A stretch of 64,000 nucleotides of DNA. Source: Aestuariivita sp. (GTDB lineage Bacteria > Pseudomonadota > Alphaproteobacteria > Rhodobacterales > Rhodobacteraceae). Under the pieces are notes generated by a model. That model saw only the letters and a list, made by a program, of their open reading frames with translations. It was not told where the DNA came from and searched no databases. The stretch is from the NCBI GenBank assembly GCA_018401465.1, contig JAGYKE010000005.1, positions 1,116,001 through 1,180,000 on the forward strand, in the 5' to 3' direction. Within the stretch, counting starts at the first letter, position 1. Every line of letters begins with the position of its first letter. A program made the translations under genes and the position numbers. Of this stretch, positions 8,354 through 17,224 are shown piece after piece.

Positions 8354-8917
8354 ATGTTCATCCAGACCGAATCGACGCCGAACCCGGCCACGCTGAAGTT
8401 CCTGCCCGGCAAGACGGTGCTCGAGGTCGGGACCGCCGATTTCCCCACTGCCGACACCGCCGGGAAATCGCCGCTGGCCGCGCGCATCTTCGGGGTGGCA
8501 GGTGTTACCGGCGTGTTTTTCGGCACGGATTTCGTGACCGTGACCAAGGGCGAGGGGATCGACTGGGACCATGTGAAGCCCGCGATTCTGGGCGCGATCA
8601 TGGAGCATTACCAGTCGGGCGATCCCGTGCTGGCGGGTGACCATGCGGGCGGGTCGGGTCATGCGGAACATACGGGCGAGGACGGCGACGTGGTGCGCCA
8701 GATCAAGGAACTGCTCGACAGCCGGGTGCGCCCGGCGGTGGCGCAGGATGGCGGCGACATCACCTTCCACGGCTTCGACCGGGGCGTGGTCTATCTGCAC
8801 ATGCAGGGCGCCTGCGCGGGCTGTCCGTCTTCGACGCTGACGCTGAAGATGGGGATCGAGAACCTGCTGCGCCACTATATCCCCGAGGTGACCGAGGTGC
8901 GGCCGGTTGCCGTCTGA
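8354..8917 (+). CDS. nfu: NifU-family Fe-S scaffold/carrier protein (Nfu)
   Basis: The 187-residue protein has two parts: an N-terminal Nfu_N domain (MFIQTESTPNPATLKFLPG to about residue 90) and a C-terminal NifU domain with the cluster-binding CxxC in MQGACAGCPSSTLTLKMGIE near residue 155. This layout is typical of alphaproteobacterial and mitochondrial Nfu. It delivers Fe-S clusters to client enzymes in the cytoplasm; clients encoded in this window include SdhB. Its last bases overlap the proposed tsaB start. A promoter with a likely iron-responsive site lies upstream. Confidence 0.93.
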   Translation: MFIQTESTPNPATLKFLPGKTVLEVGTADFPTADTAGKSPLAARIFGVAGVTGVFFGTDFVTVTKGEGIDWDHVKPAILGAIMEHYQSGDPVLAGDHAGGSGHAEHTGEDGDVVRQIKELLDSRVRPAVAQDGGDITFHGFDRGVVYLHMQGACAGCPSSTLTLKMGIENLLRHYIPEVTEVRPVAV

Positions 8918-9486
8918 CCTGACGATCCTTGCCTTCGACACATCGGCCGCGCATTGCGCGGCCGCTTTGCTTTGTGCCGGGCGGGTGACCGTGCGGGTCG
9001 ATGACATGGGGCGCGGACAGGCGGAACACCTCATGCCGATGCTGGAGGCTTTGCTGGCGGAGGCGGGGCTGCGCTGGGCCGATCTGGACGGGATCGGCGT
9101 GGGCGTGGGGCCGGGGAATTTCACGGGCATCCGCATTTCCGTCGCCGCGGCGCGGGGGCTGGCGATGGGGCTGGGGCGTGCGGCGGTGGGCGTGTCGCTG
9201 TTCGAGACGACGCAGGCGCTGTCGGGGCAGGCGCGCGTGGCGGTGCCCGCGCCGCGCGGGCAGGTCTATCTGTGCGACGCAGGGGCGGCACCGGTTCTGG
9301 CTGGGGCGGAGGATGTAGAGGCGGCGCTGTCATCGGATCACGCGCCCGCCGATCACGTCGCCTGCATCGCACGGCTGGCCGCACGGCGCATCGCGGCGGG
9401 GGTGGATCGCCCCACCCGCGCCGCTTTACGTGCGCCCCGCCGATGCTGCGCCGTCGCGCGACCGGCCACCGGTGATGCTCGATTGA
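8907..9486 (+). CDS. tsaB: tRNA t6A synthesis protein TsaB, with an apparent single-base frameshift
   Basis: TsaB is the non-catalytic partner of TsaD in making N6-threonylcarbamoyl-adenosine on tRNAs. The N-terminus is clear (TILAFDTSAAHCAAALL, then GVGVGPGNFTGIRISVAAARGLA). TTG 8907 is the best start, seven bases after GAGGTG and overlapping the nfu end. From about 9410 the frame runs into Arg/Ala-rich nonsense, while the +1 frame reads PLYVRPADAAP and a normal TsaB tail to TGA 9484-9486. One extra base in the C-rich run 9409-9418 would explain this. It could be a sequencing error or a true mutation. Taken literally, the open frame fuses TsaB to RimI. Confidence 0.8.
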
Positions 9487-9920
9487 TCGGGGCGGCGGAG
9501 ATGGCCGCGACCCATGCGGCGGCGTTCCGGCAGGCGCGCCCCTGGTCGGGGGCGGAGTTCGCTGACCTCCTCGCCTCGCCACTTGTCGTCGCGCTGGGCG
9601 ATGCGCGCGCCTTCGCGCTGATCCGCGTCGTCGCGGATGAAACGGAACTGCTGACGATCGCCACCCACCCCGCGCATCAGCGGCGGGGGCTGGCGCGCGC
9701 GCTGATGGACGGCTGGCTGCGTGAGGCGGCGCGGCGCGGGGCGGCGCGCGCCTTTCTCGAAGTGGCGGCAGACAACGCGCCCGCGCGCGGGCTCTACGCA
9801 TCTTGCGGATTCGCCGAATGCGGGCGGCGGCGCGGCTATTACGACCGCCCGGACGGCCCAGCGGCGGACGCGGTGGTCATGGCGCGGTCACTGACGGAAG
9901 GTCAGGCGGAAACGGGCTGA
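9483..9920 (+). CDS. rimI: Ribosomal-protein-alanine N-acetyltransferase RimI-like (GNAT)
   Basis: About 145 residues form one GNAT domain. The acetyl-CoA pyrophosphate loop appears as HPAHQRRGLARALMDGWL and motif B as ARAFLEVAADNAPARGLYASCGFAECGRRRGYY. RimI acetylates ribosomal protein S18. The likely start is TTG 9483, overlapping the tsaB stop (TTGA). The tsaB-rimI order and tight overlap are normal in proteobacteria, which is why I keep them as two genes although the sequence as given joins them in one frame. Confidence 0.82.
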   Translation: MIGAAEMAATHAAAFRQARPWSGAEFADLLASPLVVALGDARAFALIRVVADETELLTIATHPAHQRRGLARALMDGWLREAARRGAARAFLEVAADNAPARGLYASCGFAECGRRRGYYDRPDGPAADAVVMARSLTEGQAETG

Positions 9921-10055
9921 GCGCGCGCCAGAATTCGGTTGACCCGTTGCTGCGCCTGCGGCCTTAATCGCCTTGATCGACAGCGATCTGCCTGTCCGGG
10001 ACGGCCCGCCCAAAGCGGCCCGGAACCCTGCGGGCCACCAAAAGGGGAGATAACG

Positions 10056-11054
10056 ATGACCTTCATGAAGACCATTCTGGGCACCGCCGCGGCGCTGGCC
10101 CTGTCGGCGGGCGCGGCCCTTGCCGAACCGGCCCTGATCTTCGATCTGGGCGGCAAGTTCGACAAGTCGTTCAACGAGGCCGCGCATAACGGTGCGCAGC
10201 GCTGGGCGACCGAAACGGGCGGCACCTACCGCGAGATCGAGCTTCAGTCCGAAGCCCAGCGCGAACAGGCGCTGCGCCGCTTCGCCGAAGCGGGTGCCAA
10301 CCCGATCATCACCATGGGCTTCGCCATGGCCGACGCGCTGTCGGTCGTCGCGCCGGAATACCCCGACACCAAGTTCGTCGCGGTGGACGTGACCTGGCTC
10401 GACGCGCTGAATATCCGCCAGATCGGCTTCGCCGAACATGAAGGATCGTACCTTGTCGGCATGCTCGCGGGCATGGCGACCAAGTCGGGCACCGTGGGCT
10501 TTGTCGGCGGCATGGACATCCCGCTGATCCGCCACTTCGGCTGCGGCTATGCGCAGGGCGTGAAGGCCGTGAACGCCGACGCCACCATCATCGCCAACAT
10601 GACAGGCACCACGCCCTCTGCCTGGAACGACCCGGTGCGCGGGTCGGAACTGACCAAGTCGCAGATCAGCCAGGGCGCGGATGTCGTCTATGCCGCCGCG
10701 GGCGGCACCGGCGTGGGCGTGCTGCAGACCGCGGCCGACGAAGGCATCCTGTCGATCGGCGTGGACAGCAACCAGAACTACCTGCATCCCGGCAAGGTCC
10801 TGACCTCGATGCTCAAGCGCGTCGATGTCGCCGTCTATGACGCGATGAAGGCGGGAACGGACGTGGAAACCGGCGTCTTCGTCCTTGGCCTCGCGGAAGA
10901 AGGCGTGGGCTATTCGCTCGACGAATTCAACGCGGCACTGATCACCGACGAGATGAAGGCGGCGGTGGAAGACGCGCGCGCCAAGATCATCGCGGGCGAG
11001 CTGGAAGTCGTCAGCTACTACGCCAACGACAGCTGCCCGGTTCTCGACTTCTGA
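10056..11054 (+). CDS. BMP-family (PnrA-like) ABC transporter substrate-binding protein
   Basis: A Sec signal peptide (MTFMKTILGTAAALALSAGAALA) precedes a mature BMP domain beginning EPALIFDLGGKFDKSFNEAAHNGA. The usual family segments follow (FAEHEGSYLVGMLAG, GFVGGMDIPLIRHFGCGYAQG, QGADVVYAAAGGTGVGVLQ). The 332-residue product is a periplasmic ligand binder. BMP proteins bind purine nucleosides or related compounds and serve the RbsA-like ATPase and two permeases encoded next. There is no lipobox Cys, so it should be soluble. The ATG follows AAGGGGAGA. A terminator-like hairpin behind the gene would make it more abundant than the membrane subunits. Confidence 0.92.
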   Translation: MTFMKTILGTAAALALSAGAALAEPALIFDLGGKFDKSFNEAAHNGAQRWATETGGTYREIELQSEAQREQALRRFAEAGANPIITMGFAMADALSVVAPEYPDTKFVAVDVTWLDALNIRQIGFAEHEGSYLVGMLAGMATKSGTVGFVGGMDIPLIRHFGCGYAQGVKAVNADATIIANMTGTTPSAWNDPVRGSELTKSQISQGADVVYAAAGGTGVGVLQTAADEGILSIGVDSNQNYLHPGKVLTSMLKRVDVAVYDAMKAGTDVETGVFVLGLAEEGVGYSLDEFNAALITDEMKAAVEDARAKIIAGELEVVSYYANDSCPVLDF

Positions 11055-11074
11055 TCGGGATGCATCGTCACCAC

Positions 11075-11112
11075 GGGGCCGCGCGGCAAAGCCCGCCGCG
11101 GCCCCGATTTTT
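11075..11112 (+). terminator. Terminator or attenuator between the binding-protein and ATPase genes
   Basis: A stem of at least 9 bp (GGGGCCGCG / CGCGGCCCC, arms 11075-11083 and 11097-11105) with extra inner pairs is followed by GATTTTT. This is a normal intrinsic terminator shape, probably partial, so that binding protein is made in excess over the rest of the transporter. Confidence 0.7.
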
Positions 11113-11124
11113 CGCAGAAAAATC
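11106..11124. repeat. AT-rich hairpin GANTTTTC family, copy 1
   Basis: GATTTTTCGCAGAAAAATC is a perfect hairpin with 8-bp arms and a 3-base loop. It abuts the GC terminator and shares its U-tract. Two relatives at 26698-26716 and 26726-26744 differ by a compensated base pair at the third position. Confidence 0.7.
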
Positions 11125-11127
11125 GAC

Positions 11128-12675
11128 ATGATGCCTGACCCGAAGACCGTTCCCGCGATCGAACTCAGGGGCATATCCAAGGCCTTTGGCCCGGTTCAGG
11201 CGAACCGGGACATTTCCATCAGCGTCGCGCCCGGCACGATCCACGGCATCATCGGTGAGAACGGCGCGGGCAAGTCCACGCTCATGTCGATCCTGTACGG
11301 GTTCTACAAGGCCGACCAGGGCGAGATCTTCATCGGCGGCAAGCCCGTCGACATTCCCGACAGCCAAGCCGCGATCGCCGCCGGGATCGGCATGGTCTTC
11401 CAGCATTTCAAGCTGGTGGAAAACTTCACCGTCCTGGAGAACATCATCCTCGGGGCCGAGGATGGCCGGTTGCTGACCCCGTCGCTGGCCAAGGCGCGCC
11501 GCACGCTGGTGGAGCTGGAGCGGGAATACGAATTGCGCGTGGACCCAGACGCGGTGATCGAGGATCTGGGCGTCGGGATGCAGCAGCGGGTCGAGATCCT
11601 CAAGGCGCTCTACCGGCAGGCGGATATCCTGATCCTGGACGAGCCCACGGGCGTGCTGACGCCCGCCGAGGCGGACCAGCTGTTTCGCATCCTTGGCCGC
11701 CTGCGGGACGAGGGCAAGACGATCATCCTGATCACCCACAAGCTGCGCGAGATCATGGAGATCACCGACAGCGTCAGCGTCATGCGTCGCGGCGAGATGG
11801 TGGGCCATGTGACGACGGCCGAGACCAGCCCCGAGGAACTGGCCGAACTGATGGTAGGCCGCAAGGTGCTGCTGCGCGTCGACAAGACGCCCGCGAAGCC
11901 CGGTGCGCCGGTGCTCGAGGTGGACGCCTTGCGCGTCGTGGACGGCGACGGGGTCGAACGGCTGCGCGGAATCAGCCTGTCGGTGCGCGCGGGCGAGATT
12001 CTGGGGATCGCCGGCGTGGCGGGGAACGGGCAGTCGGAGCTGCTGGCCGTGCTGGGCGGGATGCAGGCGGGCACAGGGACCGTGCGGATGAACGGCCGGG
12101 CGCTGAGCCTGTCAGGCCGCGGTTCGGACGGCCAATTGCGCCGCGCGGCGGGCATCGCGCACGTGCCCGAAGACCGCCAGCGCGAAGGCCTGATCATGGA
12201 TTTCCACGCGTGGGAGAACGTAGCCTTCGGATATCACCATGACGCGGCCTACCAGAAAAGCCGCCTGTTCATGGACAATGCCGCCCTGCGCGCCGACACC
12301 GCCGCGAAGATGGAGCGCTTCGACGTGCGACCGCCCGATCCGTGGTTGAAGGCCAAGAATTTCTCGGGCGGGAACCAGCAGAAGATCGTCGTCGCCCGCG
12401 AGATCGAGCGGAACCCGGACCTGCTTCTCATCGGCCAGCCGACGCGGGGCGTCGATATCGGGGCGATCGAGTTCATTCACAAGCAGATCGTGGCCCTGCG
12501 CGATCAGGGCAAGGCGATCTTGCTGGTGAGCGTGGAGCTGGACGAGATCCTGTCGCTGTCCGACCGCATCGCGGTCATGTTCGACGGCCGCATCATGGGC
12601 GAACGGCTGCCCGGCGAGACGGACGAGAAGGAACTGGGCCTTCTGATGGCCGGCGTCAGCGGAAAGGCCGCCTGA
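11128..12675 (+). CDS. Nucleoside-type ABC importer ATPase with two nucleotide-binding domains
   Basis: The 515-residue protein has two ABC domains, like RbsA and YufO. Domain 1 (about 10-245) has Walker A GENGAGKST, a Q-loop at FQHFKLVENF and Walker B ILILDEPTGVLTPAEADQ. Domain 2 (about 265-510) has a degenerate Walker A (GVAGNGQSE) with a good signature FSGGNQQKIVVAREI, the usual asymmetry of this subfamily. It powers import of the solute caught by the BMP protein encoded upstream, probably nucleosides or purine-like compounds. Its TGA overlaps the next ATG by one base. Confidence 0.92.
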   Translation: MMPDPKTVPAIELRGISKAFGPVQANRDISISVAPGTIHGIIGENGAGKSTLMSILYGFYKADQGEIFIGGKPVDIPDSQAAIAAGIGMVFQHFKLVENFTVLENIILGAEDGRLLTPSLAKARRTLVELEREYELRVDPDAVIEDLGVGMQQRVEILKALYRQADILILDEPTGVLTPAEADQLFRILGRLRDEGKTIILITHKLREIMEITDSVSVMRRGEMVGHVTTAETSPEELAELMVGRKVLLRVDKTPAKPGAPVLEVDALRVVDGDGVERLRGISLSVRAGEILGIAGVAGNGQSELLAVLGGMQAGTGTVRMNGRALSLSGRGSDGQLRRAAGIAHVPEDRQREGLIMDFHAWENVAFGYHHDAAYQKSRLFMDNAALRADTAAKMERFDVRPPDPWLKAKNFSGGNQQKIVVAREIERNPDLLLIGQPTRGVDIGAIEFIHKQIVALRDQGKAILLVSVELDEILSLSDRIAVMFDGRIMGERLPGETDEKELGLLMAGVSGKAA

Positions 12676-13769
12676 TGGAGAAGATGCCCCACTGGGCCGA
12701 TGTCGTCCTGATCCCGCTGATTTCGCTGATCCTCGCCGCGATCCTGTCGGCGCTGGTGATCCTTGCCATCGGGGAAGACCCGGTGGCGGCGGTCAAGCTG
12801 ATGGTCACCGGTGCGCTGGGGTCGACCTATGGCTGGGGCTATACGCTTTATTATGCCACGAACTTCATGTTCACGGGGCTGGCGGTCGCGGTGGCGTTTC
12901 ACGCGCGGCTCTTCAACATCGGCGGTGAAGGTCAGGCGATGCTGGGGGGGCTTGGCGTCGCGCTGGTCTGCCTCATGATCCCCTGGCCGCACTGGTCGCT
13001 GGCGCTGGCGGCGGCAATTCTGGGGGCGGCGGCGTTTGGCGCGCTCTGGGCCGCGGTGCCGGCCTGGCTGCAGGCAAAGCGCGGCAGCCATATCGTCATC
13101 ACCACGATCATGTTCAACTTCATCGCCGCGGCGCTGCTGAATTACCTGCTGGTCAACGTGCTGCGGCCCGCGGGGTCGATGGACCCGGCCAGCGCGCGCT
13201 TTCCCGAAACGGTGAAGCTGCCGACGCTGCACGAAATGCTAGCCCCCATCGGCATCGAGTTTTCGCGCGCAGCCCCCGCCAACATCACGCTTCTCGTCGC
13301 CATCGCCGCCTGCGTCCTTGTCTGGGTGCTGATCTGGCGCACGCGGCTGGGATACGAGATCCGCGCCTATGGCCATTCGGAGACCGGAGCGCTTTATGCA
13401 GGGATCTCGCCCGTGAAGATCACGGTCGTCGCCATGGTGATTTCCGGCGCGCTGGCGGGGATGATGGCGATCAACAACGTCATGGGCGAGGCCGAGCGTC
13501 TGGTGATGAACGCGACCGAAGGCGCGGGCTTCATCGGGATCGCGGTGGCGCTGATGGGGCGCAGTCATCCCTTCGGGGTGTTTCTGGCGGCGATCCTGTT
13601 CGGGTTCCTCTATCAGGGGGGCGCCGAGCTTGCGCTCTGGACCTCCATTCCGCGCGAGCTGATCGTGGTGATCCAGGCGCTGGTGATCCTGTTCACAGGC
13701 GCGCTCGACAACATGGTGCGGATGCCGCTTGAAAAGCTGTTCCTGCGGATGAACCGGGGGCGCGGCTGA
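12675..13769 (+). CDS. ABC importer permease, NupP/YufP type
   Basis: The 364-residue inner-membrane protein has about ten hydrophobic segments and the BPD_transp_2 pattern (FHARLFNIGGEGQAMLGGLG; LGYEIRAYGHSETGALYAGI; EGAGFIGIAVALMGRSHPFG). It is one of two different permeases that form the channel of the BMP-dependent importer. The start ATG overlaps the ATPase stop (TGATG) and the stop overlaps the next start in the same way, so this is one tightly coupled operon. Confidence 0.92.
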   Translation: MEKMPHWADVVLIPLISLILAAILSALVILAIGEDPVAAVKLMVTGALGSTYGWGYTLYYATNFMFTGLAVAVAFHARLFNIGGEGQAMLGGLGVALVCLMIPWPHWSLALAAAILGAAAFGALWAAVPAWLQAKRGSHIVITTIMFNFIAAALLNYLLVNVLRPAGSMDPASARFPETVKLPTLHEMLAPIGIEFSRAAPANITLLVAIAACVLVWVLIWRTRLGYEIRAYGHSETGALYAGISPVKITVVAMVISGALAGMMAINNVMGEAERLVMNATEGAGFIGIAVALMGRSHPFGVFLAAILFGFLYQGGAELALWTSIPRELIVVIQALVILFTGALDNMVRMPLEKLFLRMNRGRG

Positions 13770-14734
13770 TGGAGTTCCTGACGATCATCCAGGTGCTTGA
13801 TTCGACCGTCCGGCTGGCGACGCCCCTGCTGCTGGCCTGTCTTGCGGGGCTCTTTTCCGAGCGCGCGGGGATTTTCGACATCGGGCTCGAAGGCAAGATG
13901 CTGATCGCGGCCTTCTTCAGCGCCGCCGTCGCGGCGGTGACGGGGTCGGTCTGGCTGGGCCTGCTGGCGGGGATCGCGGCGTCGCTGGTGCTGTCGGGGC
14001 TGCACGGGCTGGCCTCGATCACGTTCCGGGGGAACCAGCTGATTTCGGGTGTCGCGATCAACTTCCTCGCCGCGGGGCTGACCGTGCTGATCGCGCAGGA
14101 CTGGTTCGCGCAGGGGGGCCGCACGCCGTCGCTGGCCGGGGCCGCGCGGTTCGCGCCGATCGAGTTGCCCTTCGCAAGCGCGCTGGCGGGCGTGCCTGTG
14201 ATCGGCCCGATCTATTCCGAGCTGCTGTCTGGCCATTCGATCCTTGTCTATATCGCGCTGCTGGCCGTGCCGGGGACATGGTGGCTTCTGTACCGCACGC
14301 GCTTCGGGCTGCGGCTGCGCGCGGTGGGGGAAAACCCCGCCGCCGTGGATACGGCGGGCGTGAGCGTGGTTGGCCTGCGGTTCGCCGCCGTGGCGATCTG
14401 CGGGGTGCTGTGCGGGATCGCGGGGGCCTATCTGGCGACCGCGCTGCAGGCGGGTTTCGTCAAGGACATGACGGCGGGGCGCGGGTTCATCGCGCTTGCC
14501 GCGCTGATCTTCGCCAAGTGGCGGCCTTGGCACGCGCTTTGGGCCTGCCTTCTGTTCGGGTTCCTGCAGGCGATCGCGCTGCGCTACCAGAACATCGATC
14601 TGGGCGTCTTCGTGGTGCCGGTGCAGGTGATGGATGCGCTGCCCTATATCCTGACGGTGGTGATCCTTGCGGGCTTTGTCGGCAAGGCGATCCCGCCGCG
14701 CGCGGGCGGGGAGCCCTATGTCAAGGAGCGCTGA
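13769..14734 (+). CDS. ABC importer permease, NupQ/YufQ type
   Basis: The 321-residue inner-membrane protein is the second permease. Family segments are LLACLAGLFSERAGIFDIGLEGKM, GNQLISGVAINFLAAGLTVL, TRFGLRLRAVGENPAAVDTAGV and AGRGFIALAALIFAKWRPWHA. It pairs with the preceding permease. The gene ends the four-gene transporter operon; about 90 bases follow before the TauE-family gene. The exact substrate cannot be told from sequence; nucleosides are most likely given the BMP binding protein. Confidence 0.92.
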   Translation: MEFLTIIQVLDSTVRLATPLLLACLAGLFSERAGIFDIGLEGKMLIAAFFSAAVAAVTGSVWLGLLAGIAASLVLSGLHGLASITFRGNQLISGVAINFLAAGLTVLIAQDWFAQGGRTPSLAGAARFAPIELPFASALAGVPVIGPIYSELLSGHSILVYIALLAVPGTWWLLYRTRFGLRLRAVGENPAAVDTAGVSVVGLRFAAVAICGVLCGIAGAYLATALQAGFVKDMTAGRGFIALAALIFAKWRPWHALWACLLFGFLQAIALRYQNIDLGVFVVPVQVMDALPYILTVVILAGFVGKAIPPRAGGEPYVKER

Positions 14735-14826
14735 AGCGGTCCAGTTGTGGCCCGCAGGCCAGTCCACCTGCCCCGGCGTCAGCAAGCACGGTTGATTTCG
14801 CTGCGCTGCAGTGACTAAGACTTGGC

Positions 14827-15750
14827 ATGATGATCTACCTGCCCATCGCCGAGGTTTCGGTCAACGCCTTCCTGCTGCTGGGCCTGGGCGGAATCGTGGG
14901 CGTGCTGTCGGGCATGTTCGGCGTGGGCGGCGGGTTCCTGATGACGCCGCTTCTGTTCTTCATCGGCATTCCACCCGCCGTCGCCGTGGCGACCGAGGCG
15001 AATCAGATCGTCGCGTCGTCCTTTTCGGGCGTGCTTGCCCATCTGAAGCGCAAGACGGTCGACCTGAAGATGGGAACCGTCCTGCTGACCGGCGGTCTGG
15101 TCGGCGCCGGGCTGGGCGTGATCGTCTTCAACTATCTCAAGGGCCTCGGTCAGGTCGATCTGCTGGTGAAGCTTTGCTATGTCGTCTTCCTCGGCATCAT
15201 CGGCGGGCTGATGTTCGTGGAAAGCCTGCGCGCGCTGCGCCGGTCGCGGGCGGCGGGCGGGGCCCCCCTGCCCCGGCGGAGGAGCCGCGGCTGGATCCAC
15301 GCCCTGCCCTTCAAGATGCGGTTCCGCACATCGGGGCTTTATATCTCGGTCATCCCGCCATTGGTGGTGGGCGTGCTGGTGGGCATTCTGGCCGCCATCA
15401 TGGGCGTGGGCGGCGGTTTCATCATGGTGCCCGCGATGATCTATCTTCTGGGCATGCCCACGAAGGTGGTGGTGGGCACGTCGCTATTCCAGATCATTTT
15501 CGTCACCGCCTTCACCACGCTGTTGCATGCCACGACGAACTTTACCGTCGACATCGTGCTGGCGGTCCTGCTGCTGGTGGGCGGCGTCATCGGTGCGCAG
15601 ATCGGCGCGCGGATCGGGACGAAGCTGAAGGCCGAACAATTGCGCATCCTGCTTGCCATCATGGTGCTGGCGGTGTGCGGCAAGCTCGCGCTCGACCTGC
15701 TGATCCAGCCGGGCGAACTTTATTCCCTTGGCGCGTCGGGGGGGCATTGA
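14827..15750 (+). CDS. TauE/SafE-family sulfite or sulfonate exporter-like permease
   Basis: The 307-residue membrane protein has about eight hydrophobic segments and the duplicated family motif: LSGMFGVGGGFLMTPLLFFIGIP in the first half and LAAIMGVGGGFIMVPAMIYLLGMP in the second. The family moves sulfite, sulfoacetate or related anions across the inner membrane. Its stop overlaps the start of the TIGR02186 gene (TGATG). That pairing recurs in alphaproteobacteria and suggests that the two proteins work as one transport unit. Confidence 0.9.
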   Translation: MMIYLPIAEVSVNAFLLLGLGGIVGVLSGMFGVGGGFLMTPLLFFIGIPPAVAVATEANQIVASSFSGVLAHLKRKTVDLKMGTVLLTGGLVGAGLGVIVFNYLKGLGQVDLLVKLCYVVFLGIIGGLMFVESLRALRRSRAAGGAPLPRRRSRGWIHALPFKMRFRTSGLYISVIPPLVVGVLVGILAAIMGVGGGFIMVPAMIYLLGMPTKVVVGTSLFQIIFVTAFTTLLHATTNFTVDIVLAVLLLVGGVIGAQIGARIGTKLKAEQLRILLAIMVLAVCGKLALDLLIQPGELYSLGASGGH

Positions 15751-16505
15751 TGCGGGTGCTGCTTCTGATCCTCGCACTTCTGTCCGCACCCGCGGCGGCG
15801 GAAGAGGTCGTGCTGGGCCTGAGCCGGGACGAGGTCGCCATCACCACGCGCTTCGACGGGTCCGAGATCCTGATCTTCGGGGCGATCAAGCGCGAAGAGC
15901 CGATCCCCGCGGACAGCGAACTCGACGTGATCATCACGCTGGCGGGGCCGTCGCAGCCCATCACCGTGCGCCGCAAGGCGCGCCGCTTCGGCATCTGGAT
16001 CAACACTGACGCGGTCGAGGTCGACGCCGCGCCGAGCTTCTATGCGGTGGCGGCGTCCGGCGTGCTGACCGAGGTTCTGAAGGATGTCGAGGACCTGCGC
16101 TACAGGGTCAGCATCAACCGCGCGATCCGGTCGGTCGGCGCGCCCGAAACGGTCACAGACAGCGAAAGCTTCACCGAGGCGCTGATCCGCATCCGCCGGG
16201 ACAGCGGGCTGTATCAGAGGCTGGACGATCATGTGGTCGTCGATCAGCAGACGCTGTTCCGCACATCGGTCACCATGCCCGCCAACCTGACCGAAGGCGC
16301 CTATGCGACGCGCATCTTCCTTGTGCGCGACGGGGTGGTCGTGTCGGAGAAATCCACGAAAATCGACGTGCGCAAGGTCGGGCTGGAGCGGTGGCTGTTC
16401 AGCCTGTCGCGCCAGCAGCCGCTGATCTATGGCCTTCTGTCCATCGCCATCGCCATCGCGGCGGGCTGGGGCGCGTCGGCGGTGTTCCGGTATATCCGGG
16501 CCTGA
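15750..16505 (+). CDS. TIGR02186-family membrane-anchored periplasmic protein, TauE partner
   Basis: The 251-residue protein has a signal peptide (MRVLLLILALLSAPAAA), a beta-rich periplasmic part (residues 18-220) and one C-terminal membrane helix (LIYGLLSIAIAIAAGWGASAVF) with a short cytoplasmic tail. The function is unknown. Translational coupling to the TauE/SafE gene points to an accessory role in anion export. No catalytic motif or Cys pair is seen. Confidence 0.85.
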   Translation: MRVLLLILALLSAPAAAEEVVLGLSRDEVAITTRFDGSEILIFGAIKREEPIPADSELDVIITLAGPSQPITVRRKARRFGIWINTDAVEVDAAPSFYAVAASGVLTEVLKDVEDLRYRVSINRAIRSVGAPETVTDSESFTEALIRIRRDSGLYQRLDDHVVVDQQTLFRTSVTMPANLTEGAYATRIFLVRDGVVVSEKSTKIDVRKVGLERWLFSLSRQQPLIYGLLSIAIAIAAGWGASAVFRYIRA

Positions 16506-16510
16506 TCAGC

Positions 16511-17224
16511 CTATCCCCGCCCGACATAGGGCATTTTCGTCGCCATGATGGTCTGGAACAGCACGTTGGCCGACAAGGGCAGATCGGCCATGTGATAGAC
16601 AGCGGCGGCAGCATGGGCCACGTCCATCGTCTGCATCCCCGGGTTGGCAGCCTTCAGCCCCTGCAGGAGTTCGCTTTCGGCATTGCCGATGTCGATCTGG
16701 CCGCAGGCGATGTCGAAGGGCCGCCCGTCAAGCGCGAGCGACTTGGTCAGCCCGGTGATCGCGTGTTTCGTGGTCGTGTAGCAGACCGACCCTTCGCGCG
16801 GCGTATGCGCCGCGATGGACCCGTTGTTGATGATGCGCCCCCCCTGCGGCGACTGCCTCCGCATCTGCCGGAAGGCGAGTTGCGCCGTGATGAACATTCC
16901 ATCGAGGTTCACCGCGAGCGATTGCCGCCACTGATCAAGCGGCACTTCGTCGATGGGCGCGGCAGGGGTGAAGATGCCTGCGTTGTTGAAGAGAACGTCA
17001 AGCCGACCGGCGCGGGCAAGGAACGTCGCGAAGGCGTCCTCCATCGCGCTGGCGTCGGTCACGTCGGCGGGCAGGACCACGGCGGTGTCGCGGCCTGCGG
17101 CAAGGGCTTCCAGCCGGTTGGCGCGGCGGGCGACAAGACCCACCGTCCAGCCCCGGTCGAGAAACAGCGCGGCGGTCGCGGCGCCGATGCCGGAACTGGC
17201 GCCGGTGATCAGGATGGTTTTCAT
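16511..17224 (-). CDS. Short-chain dehydrogenase/reductase
   Basis: The 237-residue classical SDR starts MKTILITGASSGIG (cofactor-binding TGxxxGIG), has NNAG near residue 88, the catalytic Ser in NNGSIAAH and the Tyr/Lys pair in CYTTTKHAITG. With no Asp directly after the second strand and an Arg pair (VARRANR) there, NADPH is the likelier cofactor. The substrate is unknown. The start at 17224 overlaps the stop of the helicase gene upstream, so the two are co-transcribed. Confidence 0.9.
   Translation of the reverse strand: MKTILITGASSGIGAATAALFLDRGWTVGLVARRANRLEALAAGRDTAVVLPADVTDASAMEDAFATFLARAGRLDVLFNNAGIFTPAAPIDEVPLDQWRQSLAVNLDGMFITAQLAFRQMRRQSPQGGRIINNGSIAAHTPREGSVCYTTTKHAITGLTKSLALDGRPFDIACGQIDIGNAESELLQGLKAANPGMQTMDVAHAAAAVYHMADLPLSANVLFQTIMATKMPYVGRG

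Noticed and set aside
8907-9920. A genuine TsaB-RimI fusion protein
   Set aside because: The joining segment is Arg/Ala-rich nonsense while the +1 frame restores the usual TsaB tail and stop; a one-base frame error is the simpler reading.
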